NCBI GenBank assembly: GCA_033471095.1
Contig: CP136752.1
Location: 154,427 to 218,426 of the forward strand
DNA from: Nitrosopumilaceae archaeon AB1(1)
GTDB taxonomy: Archaea > Thermoproteota > Nitrososphaeria > Nitrososphaerales > Nitrosopumilaceae
Length of the DNA: 64,000 nt
Direction of reading: 5' to 3'
The position numbers and the translations under genes were made by a program. Below the pieces are notes generated by a model that saw only the letters and a program-made list of their open reading frames with translations, did not search any database and had not been told where the DNA came from. Below are positions 46,135-54,959 of the stretch, piece after piece. Position 1 is the stretch's first letter, and each line of letters opens with the position of its first letter.

Positions 46135-46734
46135 ATGGGAGTGGGTGTAATTTTCCTAGTTTTAACAATTCCAATAGTATTCTCACCACTATTAGGTTCA
46201 CTTGTATCACAGACACAAAGGGCATTTGACAAAGATGTGCTAAATCCAACGTTTGCTACTGTCGGCTCTGCTGTAACTTCAGGTGGAATAGGCGCAATTA
46301 AATCAGCACTACAAAAAGACAATGATACAGAGGAGTCCGAGGAAGATTGGATGCCATCACATAGCCCCAACTATGAGGAAGATGTTACAAGAGATTCTGC
46401 CAAGATGGATGAATATGCACCGGCTAGAAGAGTAAATACTGCAAAAGAAGAGTTTGATGATTCTACACCAGTATCTATACAAACAGATAGTCGTTTGATC
46501 GCACTGAAAAATTTATCAGATGCGTGTGGAGGCGAAGTAAAATTATGGTCCGAATCCACACCAGAAAGTCCAGAGTCTACAGATCATGAAAAAATTAATC
46601 AAATGCTAAAAGATCCAAACACGACAAATCACATAGCAAATCATATCTTAAGGGATAAAGATATTTATTTTCACGATAGTGAAAGACGACGCATTGCTAG
46701 AAAAAATTTACAAGATGCCAGTATTGAGATCTGA
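46135..46734 (+). CDS. membrane-anchored acidic tail protein, perhaps the C-terminus of the VirB6-like protein
   Basis: From the ATG at 46135 the protein begins MGVGVIFLVLTIPIVFSPLL, a membrane helix, followed by about 180 acidic, probably flexible residues in the cytosol (DNDTEESEEDWMPSHSPNYE). The open frame extends upstream to a TTG at 46081 and includes NPPLEEWF, which reads like a direct continuation of the preceding gene in another frame. A one-base shift near 46110 may have split a single VirB6-like protein of about 490 residues. As separate genes they would overlap by up to 44 bases. Confidence 0.5.
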   Translation: MGVGVIFLVLTIPIVFSPLLGSLVSQTQRAFDKDVLNPTFATVGSAVTSGGIGAIKSALQKDNDTEESEEDWMPSHSPNYEEDVTRDSAKMDEYAPARRVNTAKEEFDDSTPVSIQTDSRLIALKNLSDACGGEVKLWSESTPESPESTDHEKINQMLKDPNTTNHIANHILRDKDIYFHDSERRRIARKNLQDASIEI

Positions 46735-46767
46735 AAGTATAGCAGAGGAGGAGAAGAGTTTCAAAAT

Positions 46768-48099
46768 ATGATAAAAGACATAATTTCATCATTTGATGTT
46801 GAAGAGTCAAAAAATGGCAAGGGTAAACTATTCATTACAAAACAGTATATAATATTTGAAAAATATGGTGAAGGAATTACACTAGCTGAAGAATTAGTAT
46901 ACATTAGTCATGTAAGCGCGACAAAATCAAAAATATTAGGTCATTGGTTTTTGAATCTTACAATATTAAAAAATGAAAAGAAAATTAATCTGCAATTTAA
47001 AATGACAAAGATTGCAAACGCTATAGCAGAATCAGATATAAGAAATGCCATGATGCAATACAAAATTCCAAAAAATGTGCCCAGACACAAAGATATACCA
47101 CTTGGAATTCCAGACGAATACACATACAACGACTGTTGGTATGATGCTCAACATGACATCTACGTGTCATTAAACCCCGAATTTATTGGGAATCAATGTA
47201 TTCCACGAAATAGCAAAGAGACCAGTCTGTACAATCTACTAGAAATGGATGGAGTCTACAAGAGTGCCAGTCAGGTTTATTTCAAACATAATTTTCCCTG
47301 TATACAGACTACACACTATACCGGTGGTTACATACAAGTGATATTATGCACCATACTAGATAATCAAATAACACAGAAAATGGTAAGGGAGATGTTTTTG
47401 GATAAAACTCTATACTATACAACAGAATCAACTAGATACAAAATGGAGTCATTTACAAATTTGAAGATAAAAATATCAGAGATTGAATATGAACTACTTT
47501 GCAAAATTTTAAACATAGAGTATAGAGATATGTTTACACGAACACAGGATTATACAATATTATCCAAATATCAAAATTGGAACAATACCACATTTGTAAA
47601 TAATAATTCTAGAATAAATGAAATGGTAATTTCTAGTATGCACAGAGGTATAAAATCGCAGTTGTTAAATTTTGTATGTGAAAAATTAAGTATTATACAA
47701 AAAAATGTAAATCTGGATAATGTAAATTCTGAGAAGAGTAGAATAATTGAGATGTGTGATTTTAATTCAAAAAAGATTGCGCTAGGGTATGAGTATCAAC
47801 ATCCAAGATTATTTACAGATGTAAAAAATATGAAATTACAGTTATCACACTTGTACAAATATGAAACAAGTATGTCAGGATTAAATATAAAATTAGCAAA
47901 TATGACAAAACGGCAATATCTCAGGCACCTAATTGCACAGTGTTGCACACTAATAATTAATGATAAAAATATTGAGAAAAAATGTATTGAGATTATAAAT
48001 ATTGGTCTTGAAATTAACGTACCTAGACCTATTCCGTTAGAGATTCGACTTGGTGAAAAATATTTAGCCAGTCTTGATGCTGATATTACCCAAACCTGA
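46768..48099 (+). CDS. conserved protein of the VirB4-like cluster, unknown function
   Basis: A 443-residue soluble protein without a known family. The N-terminal part (KGKLFITKQYIIFEKYGEGI, ILGHWFLNLTILKNEKKINL) has the strand pattern of a GRAM/PH-like domain. The middle is mixed, with YNDCWYDAQHDIYVSLNPEF and FPCIQTTHYTGGYIQVILC, and the rest is helical. It is 33 bases after the tail-protein gene, in the same direction, and is probably the last gene of the operon. It converges with the aldolase gene by a 36-base overlap. Confidence 0.5.
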   Translation: MIKDIISSFDVEESKNGKGKLFITKQYIIFEKYGEGITLAEELVYISHVSATKSKILGHWFLNLTILKNEKKINLQFKMTKIANAIAESDIRNAMMQYKIPKNVPRHKDIPLGIPDEYTYNDCWYDAQHDIYVSLNPEFIGNQCIPRNSKETSLYNLLEMDGVYKSASQVYFKHNFPCIQTTHYTGGYIQVILCTILDNQITQKMVREMFLDKTLYYTTESTRYKMESFTNLKIKISEIEYELLCKILNIEYRDMFTRTQDYTILSKYQNWNNTTFVNNNSRINEMVISSMHRGIKSQLLNFVCEKLSIIQKNVNLDNVNSEKSRIIEMCDFNSKKIALGYEYQHPRLFTDVKNMKLQLSHLYKYETSMSGLNIKLANMTKRQYLRHLIAQCCTLIINDKNIEKKCIEIINIGLEINVPRPIPLEIRLGEKYLASLDADITQT

Positions 48100-48963
48100 A
48101 GTCATACTGCACAGTGAACCTCCTTCGTGTGATTTGGTATCATGAGAAGACATTGCAGGTTTATCTGATGGTCTGCTTTGACGCTTGCATAAATTCTGAA
48201 AAGTGGTATACGCTTTTTCAACATCTGCCTCACCATGTACAATAGAGCGTACGGCGCTAATCATAGGAATAGGATTATCAGATTGCCAAATGTTTCTGCC
48301 CATATCTACACCAACAACTCCATCTTGTAGTGCCTGATGCGTCATAACAAGGGCATCACGCTCTGGTAATTTTTTACCACCTGCAATGATTAGCGGTACA
48401 GGACACGAATCTGCTACACTAGGAAAATCTTCACAATGATACGTCTTTACAATATGAGCCCCTTGTTCTGCTGCAATTCTACAGGCCAAAGAAAGATAAC
48501 GAGCGTCTCTGCCCATATCTTTTCCTACGGCTGTAACTGCCAATACAGGAAGCCCATACTCTTCAGCTTCATTGACCAACTTGCCTAGATTAGTAATGGT
48601 TTGATATTCATATTTTGAACCTACAAATATAGACATTGCAAGAGCAGTGGCATTTAATCGAATTGCCTCTTTAATACTTACAGTAATATCTTCATGTGAG
48701 AAATCTTCGCCTATTATACTAGAACCACCAGAAACACGCAATACAATTGGAATATTAAATTCAGGATCAACTGAGGTTCTCAAAACACCTCGTGTAATCA
48801 TAAGAGAATCACAATGACCTATGATTGGCACTATAGTATCTCGTGGAACTTCAAGCTTTTCAGTAGGACCTAAAAAATAACCATAATCTACGGCCAACAT
48901 TAATGCTCTATTATCACCAGGGGAGATAATTTTAGATATTCTATTTTTCAGACCCCAGTCCAT
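48064..48963 (-). CDS. LsrF-like class I aldolase/thiolase (DeoC/LacD family)
   Basis: A 299-residue TIM-barrel enzyme. The text MDWGLKNRISKIISPGDN, ALMLAVDYGYFLGPT, AVTAVGKDMGRDARYLSLAC, IIAGGKKLPERDAL and GVDMGRNIWQSDNPIPMISA follows LsrF closely along its whole length. In gut bacteria LsrF is the last enzyme of autoinducer-2 breakdown. The lysine of VKTYHCE would be the Schiff-base residue of the class. Related enzymes make aromatic amino-acid precursors or act as fructose-bisphosphate aldolases. A Ser-rich tail of about 35 residues is extra and overlaps the convergent gene. It is in line with the dehydrogenase gene upstream, 49 bases apart. Confidence 0.75.
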   Translation of the reverse strand: MDWGLKNRISKIISPGDNRALMLAVDYGYFLGPTEKLEVPRDTIVPIIGHCDSLMITRGVLRTSVDPEFNIPIVLRVSGGSSIIGEDFSHEDITVSIKEAIRLNATALAMSIFVGSKYEYQTITNLGKLVNEAEEYGLPVLAVTAVGKDMGRDARYLSLACRIAAEQGAHIVKTYHCEDFPSVADSCPVPLIIAGGKKLPERDALVMTHQALQDGVVGVDMGRNIWQSDNPIPMISAVRSIVHGEADVEKAYTTFQNLCKRQSRPSDKPAMSSHDTKSHEGGSLCSMTSGLGNISIKTG

Positions 48964-49012
48964 ATGTAAAATTATTCATTCCCCTTGATAAGAGTTTGTT
49001 AGAAAAATCAAA

Positions 49013-50032
49013 CTAGCTATGATAAATTATTATCTTCATGGAATCTGAGCCCTGCTTGGCTTTGGTAAATGCATCATTTGAATCATTTAGATTAAACCTA
49101 TGAGTTATGATATCTTTGACTCTAAAACCACTATTAATTAATTCCAAAGCCTGTTTTGTGTCAACATCCGATGCAGCATAACTTGTAAGCAAAGTAATCT
49201 CTTTGGAATAAAATTCACTCATATCAATATTCAGCATGGCACCCTTGCTTGGCACTCCAAACATCATAACTGTGCCACCTTTGCGTGTGGCAGATATTGC
49301 ATCAGAGAGTGCCTGCATGCTAGATGTGGCAACTAAACTCAAATCAAGTCCCATAGGACATGAGGCATGAATTTTATCTAATCGGTCAGGATCAGTAGCA
49401 TTTATGGTATCTGCGCTTACAAATTTTTTGATGAAATTTAACCTAAAATCACTAGTATCAAGACAAAACATACGCTTGCATCCACGGTCTTGTGCTAGCA
49501 TTGCATGCATTAAACCAGTAGGCCCAACACCAAATATTCCAACTAAATCAATATTATGAGTAATTTTATTCCATGCTCTGATACAACAACCAAGCGGTTC
49601 AATCAATGCAGCTTCATCAAAACTCATTGAATCAGGTAATTTTAAAACACCACCATTATCAACATTCCATTTTGGAACGACATATTTCTCAGATAATCCA
49701 CATGGCTCCAAGTTACTAGAAGAGTATTTTTCACACAATGTCTCAGAACCATTTTTACACAAATGACAAGATAGACATGCCACATGATGATGAGTAAATA
49801 CACGATCACCTACTTTGAGATTTTTAACATCATCTCCAACTGCAATTACAACTCCTGCTGGTTCATGTCCAAGACGCATAGAGGTTTTACCATATTTCCC
49901 AAAAATTTTTTCTATATCAGAACCACAGATTCCACATGATTTCAACTCAACTAATATGTCGCCACTATTCAAGATGGGATCATTCACGCTACTGACTTGA
50001 GTAAAACCATCTTTAGCAAATACAGCTTTCAC
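49013..50032 (-). CDS. zinc-dependent medium-chain dehydrogenase (threonine/sorbitol dehydrogenase type)
   Basis: A medium-chain dehydrogenase with zinc-ligand motifs CGICGSDIEKIFG and GHEPAGVV, the structural zinc cluster CLSCHLCKNGSETLC, and the Rossmann motif GIFGVGPTGLMHAM. The GTG at 50032, giving KAVFAKDGFTQV at the front, fits the family better than the TTG nine bases upstream. It is upstream of the LsrF-like gene in the same direction, so the pair may work on one sugar or hydroxy-acid pathway. Substrate specificity cannot be read. Confidence 0.85.
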   Translation of the reverse strand: MKAVFAKDGFTQVSSVNDPILNSGDILVELKSCGICGSDIEKIFGKYGKTSMRLGHEPAGVVIAVGDDVKNLKVGDRVFTHHHVACLSCHLCKNGSETLCEKYSSSNLEPCGLSEKYVVPKWNVDNGGVLKLPDSMSFDEAALIEPLGCCIRAWNKITHNIDLVGIFGVGPTGLMHAMLAQDRGCKRMFCLDTSDFRLNFIKKFVSADTINATDPDRLDKIHASCPMGLDLSLVATSSMQALSDAISATRKGGTVMMFGVPSKGAMLNIDMSEFYSKEITLLTSYAASDVDTKQALELINSGFRVKDIITHRFNLNDSNDAFTKAKQGSDSMKIIIYHS

Positions 50033-50065
50033 AAAGATCAATTCATCTTACAGTTATAAAAACAT

Positions 50066-50359
50066 CTAGACGCCAAGAATTTTTTTCAGCATAACTCTAT
50101 AATCAATTTCTGTTTTTATACTTCCTACTGCAGGCAGTGAGAACACAAGAGTCGATTTCTTAGAACGCAGGTCAGTTAATTGATCCTCAATGGGCTCTGA
50201 GAGATCGTCGCCAACAAGTACAAGTCCAATATTAGCATCATCTGTCAACTCTTCAATTTTTTCAAGTGCGTCCTGAGGTGTGTCAGATATGGTACCAGAT
50301 ACGCCAGCAAGTTGAAAACTAGTTACAAATTCCTTGCTGCCAACAGTGACAACCTTCAT
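50066..50359 (-). CDS. atpF: archaeal/V-type ATP synthase subunit F
   Basis: A 97-residue protein with the typical start MKVVTVGSKEFVTSFQLAGV, the central ANIGLVLVGDDLSEPI, and DYRVMLKKILGV at the end. Subunit F forms part of the central stalk of the A-type ATP synthase and regulates coupling. Other ATP synthase genes are not in this window, so it may be separated from the main atp cluster. Its neighbour upstream is cdvA, in the same direction. Confidence 0.85.
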   Translation of the reverse strand: MKVVTVGSKEFVTSFQLAGVSGTISDTPQDALEKIEELTDDANIGLVLVGDDLSEPIEDQLTDLRSKKSTLVFSLPAVGSIKTEIDYRVMLKKILGV

Positions 50360-50391
50360 GAATTAATTATTCAATATACTAATTTAAATTG

Positions 50392-51201
50392 TTATATCTG
50401 CTGAGCTTCCATTCTAGACAACCAATCGTCGTCTTTTTTAACATCTGAATTCTCATTATTGGGCAGTGACATATTATAACCTAAATCATCAGATGTGACA
50501 GTAACGTTAGAGGACACTTCGGGGGTTGGTAGTTTATCTTGTATTGCTTGGAAATCATCAAAGTGTTCAGTTGGAGGAGGAGGTGTATGGTTATCATTTG
50601 TAATTTGTTCACCTTCCAAGTCTAGTGCATCCATTCTTCGTTGTATGGTTTCAATCTCTGTAGTTTCATGAGATATGTGCTGTGTAAGAACATTTGTATG
50701 TCTTTGTATAGAATCAAATGTAGATTGTGAGATTTCTCCACCCTTTACTTGTACTTTGGCATCAAAACTAAAACGTTTTACCATATTCATCTGTGATAAC
50801 AATTCCTGAATTCTAGATTCAAGTCTAGCACGAATTTCCGAATCATTAGAGTTTAATGTATCCAAATGTGAACTATACGTATTATATATAATTGCAGTAT
50901 CCTCTTCACTACCCTCAATTCTAGCAGTCTCTAGCATTGTACGCATTTTACGAAGTGTAAGAACTTTTTGTTTCAAGTATCGTTGAGAATCAAGTCTCCA
51001 TTTTGGAATGAATATAGCATTATCATCTTGAAAAACTAATTGCTCAAATGGTATCTGTTTTAGACCCTCAGAGCCACAGTCAATACCAATTGTCTCAGGG
51101 GAGCCAGAAATATCGGTAATTGTACCGACTATATTTCCCATAAAAGTTCCATACATATCTTTGACATTCTTGCCAATGATTTCTGTATCTATGTTATTCA
51201 T
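50392..51201 (-). CDS. cdvA: cell division protein CdvA
   Basis: Part of the archaeal Cdv (ESCRT-like) division machinery; it marks mid-cell and recruits ESCRT-III (CdvB). The 269-residue protein shows a PRC-barrel-like N-terminus (GKNVKDMYGTFMGNIVGTIT, FIPKWRL), a central coiled coil (residues about 70-195) and a disordered tail. The end, DDWLSRMEAQQI, is the expected short CdvB-binding region. Its upstream region of about 120 bases should hold the promoter. CdvB and CdvC are not in the window. Confidence 0.85.
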   Translation of the reverse strand: MNNIDTEIIGKNVKDMYGTFMGNIVGTITDISGSPETIGIDCGSEGLKQIPFEQLVFQDDNAIFIPKWRLDSQRYLKQKVLTLRKMRTMLETARIEGSEEDTAIIYNTYSSHLDTLNSNDSEIRARLESRIQELLSQMNMVKRFSFDAKVQVKGGEISQSTFDSIQRHTNVLTQHISHETTEIETIQRRMDALDLEGEQITNDNHTPPPPTEHFDDFQAIQDKLPTPEVSSNVTVTSDDLGYNMSLPNNENSDVKKDDDWLSRMEAQQI

Positions 51202-51321
51202 GGTTAGATATAGTGTAACGGATATATCTAAAACGTTGTTAGCAAACTTTTCAATTTTTGTTAGTAAACTTTAACACCAATTTCCTTTAAAATTTAAAGC
51301 CCAGATATACAACTTGGAATC

Positions 51322-51618
51322 ATGATTGAAAAAGACCAGTTGGAGCAGATACTACAATTTATTGCAAAAAGATGGGTGGATGTGTGTCGAGACCCTGACA
51401 ATAAAATACTAAAGACACTACCTAGTGATTTTTGGATGAATTCTGTTGGAGGAAATGCAGGAAAGGGCAGATGGGTTACAATGCTAATGTATACAGAAAG
51501 TCACGAAGATGCAGATGCATTTAAAGAAGTATTGTTACGCTGGCAATCAAAAGGTATGCAAAAACAATCTTCTCCAGATTTAATTCAAATAAAATCAAAT
51601 GAAACTAAATCAACATAA
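51322..51618 (+). CDS. small conserved protein, unknown function
   Basis: A 98-residue soluble protein (MIEKDQLEQILQFIAKRWVD, then DFWMNSVGGNAGKGRWVTML). Not recognised as a family. It is divergent from cdvA and 15 bases ahead of the thyX-like gene in the same direction, so the two probably share a transcript. Confidence 0.55.
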   Translation: MIEKDQLEQILQFIAKRWVDVCRDPDNKILKTLPSDFWMNSVGGNAGKGRWVTMLMYTESHEDADAFKEVLLRWQSKGMQKQSSPDLIQIKSNETKST

Positions 51619-51633
51619 AGGTGTAATTAATAG

Positions 51634-53244
51634 TTGGGTAGAGAGTTTTCAGTCAAGGAAGAAAAAATTTTAAAAAAACATTTTTCCAATGTAGACAAGA
51701 AAGTATTCTGCCTAGATACACCAGAGCAAGCAGATAGAGGCGCACTGATGTCTAGATACAGTAGAACAACACACAGTATGCGACGAGTATTTTTAAACGA
51801 ATTTATAAATACAAAAAAAAGAGGAGAGGTATTTTATAAAAAAGTTTTAGGTCAGTATGGAGATGATTCTATTGCAGAATTGGGTTTTGCACATATTGCA
51901 ATAGAGGGAATTTCAAATATCGCAGTGAAAACAATTGAGGACAGAAGAGTGGGGTTGTCGTATTTAGAGAAATCTTCACGATACGTTCCCTGGAATAAAA
52001 AAATAAATTCAAAATTTGCATTTTACAGAGATCCGAGAATTTTAAAATCCAGATATGCTGACGATTATCTAGATGCGTGCAATGATAGTTTTGAGACATA
52101 CTCACGCCTAATTGATCCGATCACTCACTACATAAGAGAGGTATACCCTATAGAGAGACAGTATTTTGCCAATAATTCAAAAAAACAGGTATTATTTGGC
52201 AAATTAGATTCAGAGGGGGCAGATGCAGCACAGCGAGCCTATTTGAGAACGATAAAGGCCAAGATGTATGATACTTTGAGAGTATTACTGCCAGCCTCAA
52301 CTTTGACAAATGTTGGTGTTGCAGGAAATGGAAGAGCGTTTGAGTATTTGCTCACCGTCTTGTTCAGTTCTCGACTAGAAGAGGAGAGAGAAATTGCAGT
52401 TGAAATTAAACGCGAATTAAATAAATCAATAGGCGCATTCATTCAAAGATCAGATGACTCATTTGGAAGAGATTTACAAAAATATCACAAAAATATCAAA
52501 ATAATATCAAAGAAATCAAATCCAAAATCAGATAAACAAATGGGGCAAATGGTAAAGCTTGTAAAATATGTAAATGAATCCATAGCAATGAATGATTTAA
52601 TCACTGGTATTATGTATCAAGGGGCAAATGGAACATCATATGATTCTATTTTAAAACATGTAAAGAAACTCAGCCTTGTTACAAAGAAAAAAATAATAAA
52701 TCAGCATATTGCGTTACGTAAAAACCGCAGATACAGACCACCACGTGCGTTTGAATTAGTAGAATATACATTTGATATTCAAAGTGACTATGGAGTATTT
52801 CGAGATTTACACAGACACAGGGCACTCACATTACAGCGACAAAACTTGACATGTGATCATGATTACTTTACACCCCAAGAAGTAATTGGAGCGGGGCTGA
52901 AATCAGAGTTTGTAGAGTGTATGAATAACACCAGACACGTATATAATAAAATGAAAAAGAGTATGCCAATACAGGCACAGTATGTAGTGAATTTTGCATA
53001 CAATTATCATTATATGATTAAAATGAATTTGAGGGAAGCGTGTCACATGATAGAGTTACGAAGTACGCCTCAAGGACATCCAGAGTATCGCAGGGTAGCT
53101 CAGCAAATGTTTAGACAGATAATATCAAAACATCCAATATTAGGTAAAATTATAAAATTTGTAAACTTGGAAGATGTAGATTTGGAAAGATTAGAGTCAG
53201 AAAAACGATTTGAGCAGAAAAGAAAAAATAGTACAAAAAAGTGA
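51634..53244 (+). CDS. thyX: double-domain ThyX-like flavin-dependent thymidylate synthase
   Basis: The usual ThyX has about 220-260 residues; this protein has 536 and holds two ThyX-like domains in series. The first contains [20 protein letters not shown] and [19 protein letters not shown]. The second contains [20 protein letters not shown], close to the RHRxxSxxxxSxR flavin/dUMP signature, and [19 protein letters not shown]. The second domain keeps the RHR motif; the first has EDRR in its place and may be structural. The start is a TTG. The stop lies just ahead of msrB. It would make dTMP from dUMP with FAD and methylene-folate. Confidence 0.8.
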   Translation: MGREFSVKEEKILKKHFSNVDKKVFCLDTPEQADRGALMSRYSRTTHSMRRVFLNEFINTKKRGEVFYKKVLGQYGDDSIAELGFAHIAIEGISNIAVKTIEDRRVGLSYLEKSSRYVPWNKKINSKFAFYRDPRILKSRYADDYLDACNDSFETYSRLIDPITHYIREVYPIERQYFANNSKKQVLFGKLDSEGADAAQRAYLRTIKAKMYDTLRVLLPASTLTNVGVAGNGRAFEYLLTVLFSSRLEEEREIAVEIKRELNKSIGAFIQRSDDSFGRDLQKYHKNIKIISKKSNPKSDKQMGQMVKLVKYVNESIAMNDLITGIMYQGANGTSYDSILKHVKKLSLVTKKKIINQHIALRKNRRYRPPRAFELVEYTFDIQSDYGVFRDLHRHRALTLQRQNLTCDHDYFTPQEVIGAGLKSEFVECMNNTRHVYNKMKKSMPIQAQYVVNFAYNYHYMIKMNLREACHMIELRSTPQGHPEYRRVAQQMFRQIISKHPILGKIIKFVNLEDVDLERLESEKRFEQKRKNSTKK

Positions 53245-53251
53245 TAGAGGT

Positions 53252-53644
53252 ATGGAAAAGATAACAAAGTCAAAAGAAGAATGGAAGAAGGAACTGAGTT
53301 TGGAAGATTTTGATGTTTGTTTCAATAAAGGTACAGAAGCACCATTTTCAGGAAAATATAATGATTGTAAAGATGATGGCATGTATCGTTGCAAATGTTG
53401 TGGTCTAGAATTATTTGATTCACAAACAAAATTTGATTCAGGTACCGGTTGGCCTAGCTTTTTCAAACCAACCTCAGAGGATACCATAGAGAACATATCA
53501 GATACTAGTGCAGGGATGGTTCGAACAGAGGTAAATTGTAATAGATGTGGAGCGCATCTCGGACATGTATTTGATGATGGACCGAATCCAACAGGACTTA
53601 GATATTGTATAAATTCAGCATCACTGAAACTTGAAGATAGGTAA
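53252..53644 (+). CDS. msrB: peptide-methionine (R)-S-oxide reductase
   Basis: Repairs oxidised methionine. The ATG at 53252 gives a 130-residue protein; a longer TTG frame from 53210 would overlap thyX and adds nothing family-like. Two zinc-binding CxxC pairs ([20 protein letters not shown] and [16 protein letters not shown]) and the end [11 protein letters not shown], with the catalytic cysteine, are all present. It follows thyX by seven bases. Confidence 0.95.
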   Translation: MEKITKSKEEWKKELSLEDFDVCFNKGTEAPFSGKYNDCKDDGMYRCKCCGLELFDSQTKFDSGTGWPSFFKPTSEDTIENISDTSAGMVRTEVNCNRCGAHLGHVFDDGPNPTGLRYCINSASLKLEDR

Positions 53645-53654
53645 TCTCTCTCTC

Positions 53655-54182
53655 TCAACTAGTACGTCTTTTTTTGAACAACTGTTCTTTTAGATTAGCA
53701 AGATCACCGTCAAGACCAAAATATTTTTGAAATCTATCAGTTGTCGCATAGATCTTTATTCTACCAACACTTTGATATGTGATATAATCTAGACTGAGTA
53801 GATCTTTCAGATGTGAATATACAGAACCGCCTCTAGTCTCAACGAGTTGTTTTGAGGATATTGGTTGCATGTATGCAATATATGATAGAGTCTTGAGCGT
53901 GGCTTTTGGCAGAATTGGTTTTGTCGCAAATTTACGAACTAGTGTACCGTACTGAGCCTTTACTTGGAAGACATATGTACGATCTGGCAAACGCGTAATC
54001 TCCAACCCCTTGAATGCAGATTTTGTTTTTTTCATTAGAATTTCTAATTGTTCTAATACTTTGGGTTTCGAGTCACTGCCAGACGCTTTTATCAATTCGT
54101 CAAGTGATAATGGTCGTCCTGCAGAATAGAGAGCAACTTCAAGTCTAATCAGAATCGGGATTTTATCAGTTAATTTTACCAT
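53655..54182 (-). CDS. scpB: segregation and condensation protein B
   Basis: A 175-residue winged-helix protein of the ScpB family. It begins LIRLEVALYSAGRPLSLDEL and continues YIAYMQPISSKQLVETRGGS and YITYQSVGRIKIYATT, as expected for the two tandem winged helices. With ScpA it binds SMC for chromosome compaction. It is downstream of scpA with a gap of 35 bases and converges on msrB. Confidence 0.9.
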   Translation of the reverse strand: MVKLTDKIPILIRLEVALYSAGRPLSLDELIKASGSDSKPKVLEQLEILMKKTKSAFKGLEITRLPDRTYVFQVKAQYGTLVRKFATKPILPKATLKTLSYIAYMQPISSKQLVETRGGSVYSHLKDLLSLDYITYQSVGRIKIYATTDRFQKYFGLDGDLANLKEQLFKKRRTS

Positions 54183-54217
54183 TATTAATCACATATGTTA
54201 TTCCTTATAAAAATAAA

Positions 54218-54883
54218 TCATGTTATTAGAGAAACTAGTATATCACTATTTTTTTGTTCTAGATCAACTTTCACATCACGAGCAAGAAAGAGAATTGCAA
54301 AAAAACAACGAATGGAATCTGTAACATCTAAATCAGATACAATTTTAGAAAATAATATAGTGCCTTTTTTAGATACTTTGGTAATTACCAAATCTTCATA
54401 TTGTTGAATAATATTTTCAAGAGTGCTGAAATATTGTTTGAAATCAGGTGGATCTATAGGTTGAATATTAAGTCCTCTATTGTTTGTACGTGGATTAGTT
54501 ATCGTCCCAATCAAGTTTTCTAACAACTCTAATAATTCATCAAGTGTTACAGGATATGTTGATTCATGTCGATATGGTATATCAAGAAGTGGGATGTTTA
54601 CATCTGTACGTTTTCTAGAATCAGAAGATTGCTCAGTTGCAATTTTCTGAAGGGCAAATATACTCTCTACCTTCATACGATAAATCAGTGATGATGAGAG
54701 AGCTGCCATTCCGGCCACTCGTAGATCTTTATTTTTTCCAGTTTTCTTCAAGATATCAAGAAGAATATCTAAAATATGGATTAAATCAATCTCCCAAACA
54801 TTGCTTTTGTTTATTTTAGAAGGATTGAATAGTACATTTACTGGCTCCTGTGATATATTAGCAGCTGTAGGCTCATCGGTCAT
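54218..54883 (-). CDS. scpA: segregation and condensation protein A (kleisin)
   Basis: A 221-residue kleisin subunit. The N-terminal WEIDLIHILDILLDILKKTG and GMAALSSSLIYRMKVESIFA resemble the usual SMC-neck-binding part, and the end KGTILFSKIVSDLDVTDSIR forms the winged helix for the SMC cap. It lies directly upstream of scpB as in other archaea. The start ATG at 54883 gives a normal length. Confidence 0.85.
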   Translation of the reverse strand: MTDEPTAANISQEPVNVLFNPSKINKSNVWEIDLIHILDILLDILKKTGKNKDLRVAGMAALSSSLIYRMKVESIFALQKIATEQSSDSRKRTDVNIPLLDIPYRHESTYPVTLDELLELLENLIGTITNPRTNNRGLNIQPIDPPDFKQYFSTLENIIQQYEDLVITKVSKKGTILFSKIVSDLDVTDSIRCFFAILFLARDVKVDLEQKNSDILVSLIT

Positions 54884-54959
54884 GATTTAATGGAATCATG
54901 AATAATATTTATGGAGTTTGTTGGATTAAATTATATTATAATTAAAAAAAACAACACTT

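Noticed and set aside
48064..48099. The 36-base convergent overlap as a fused or antisense-regulated gene pair
   Set aside because: It is explained by the extra C-terminal tail of the aldolase; no further structure supports a regulatory role.
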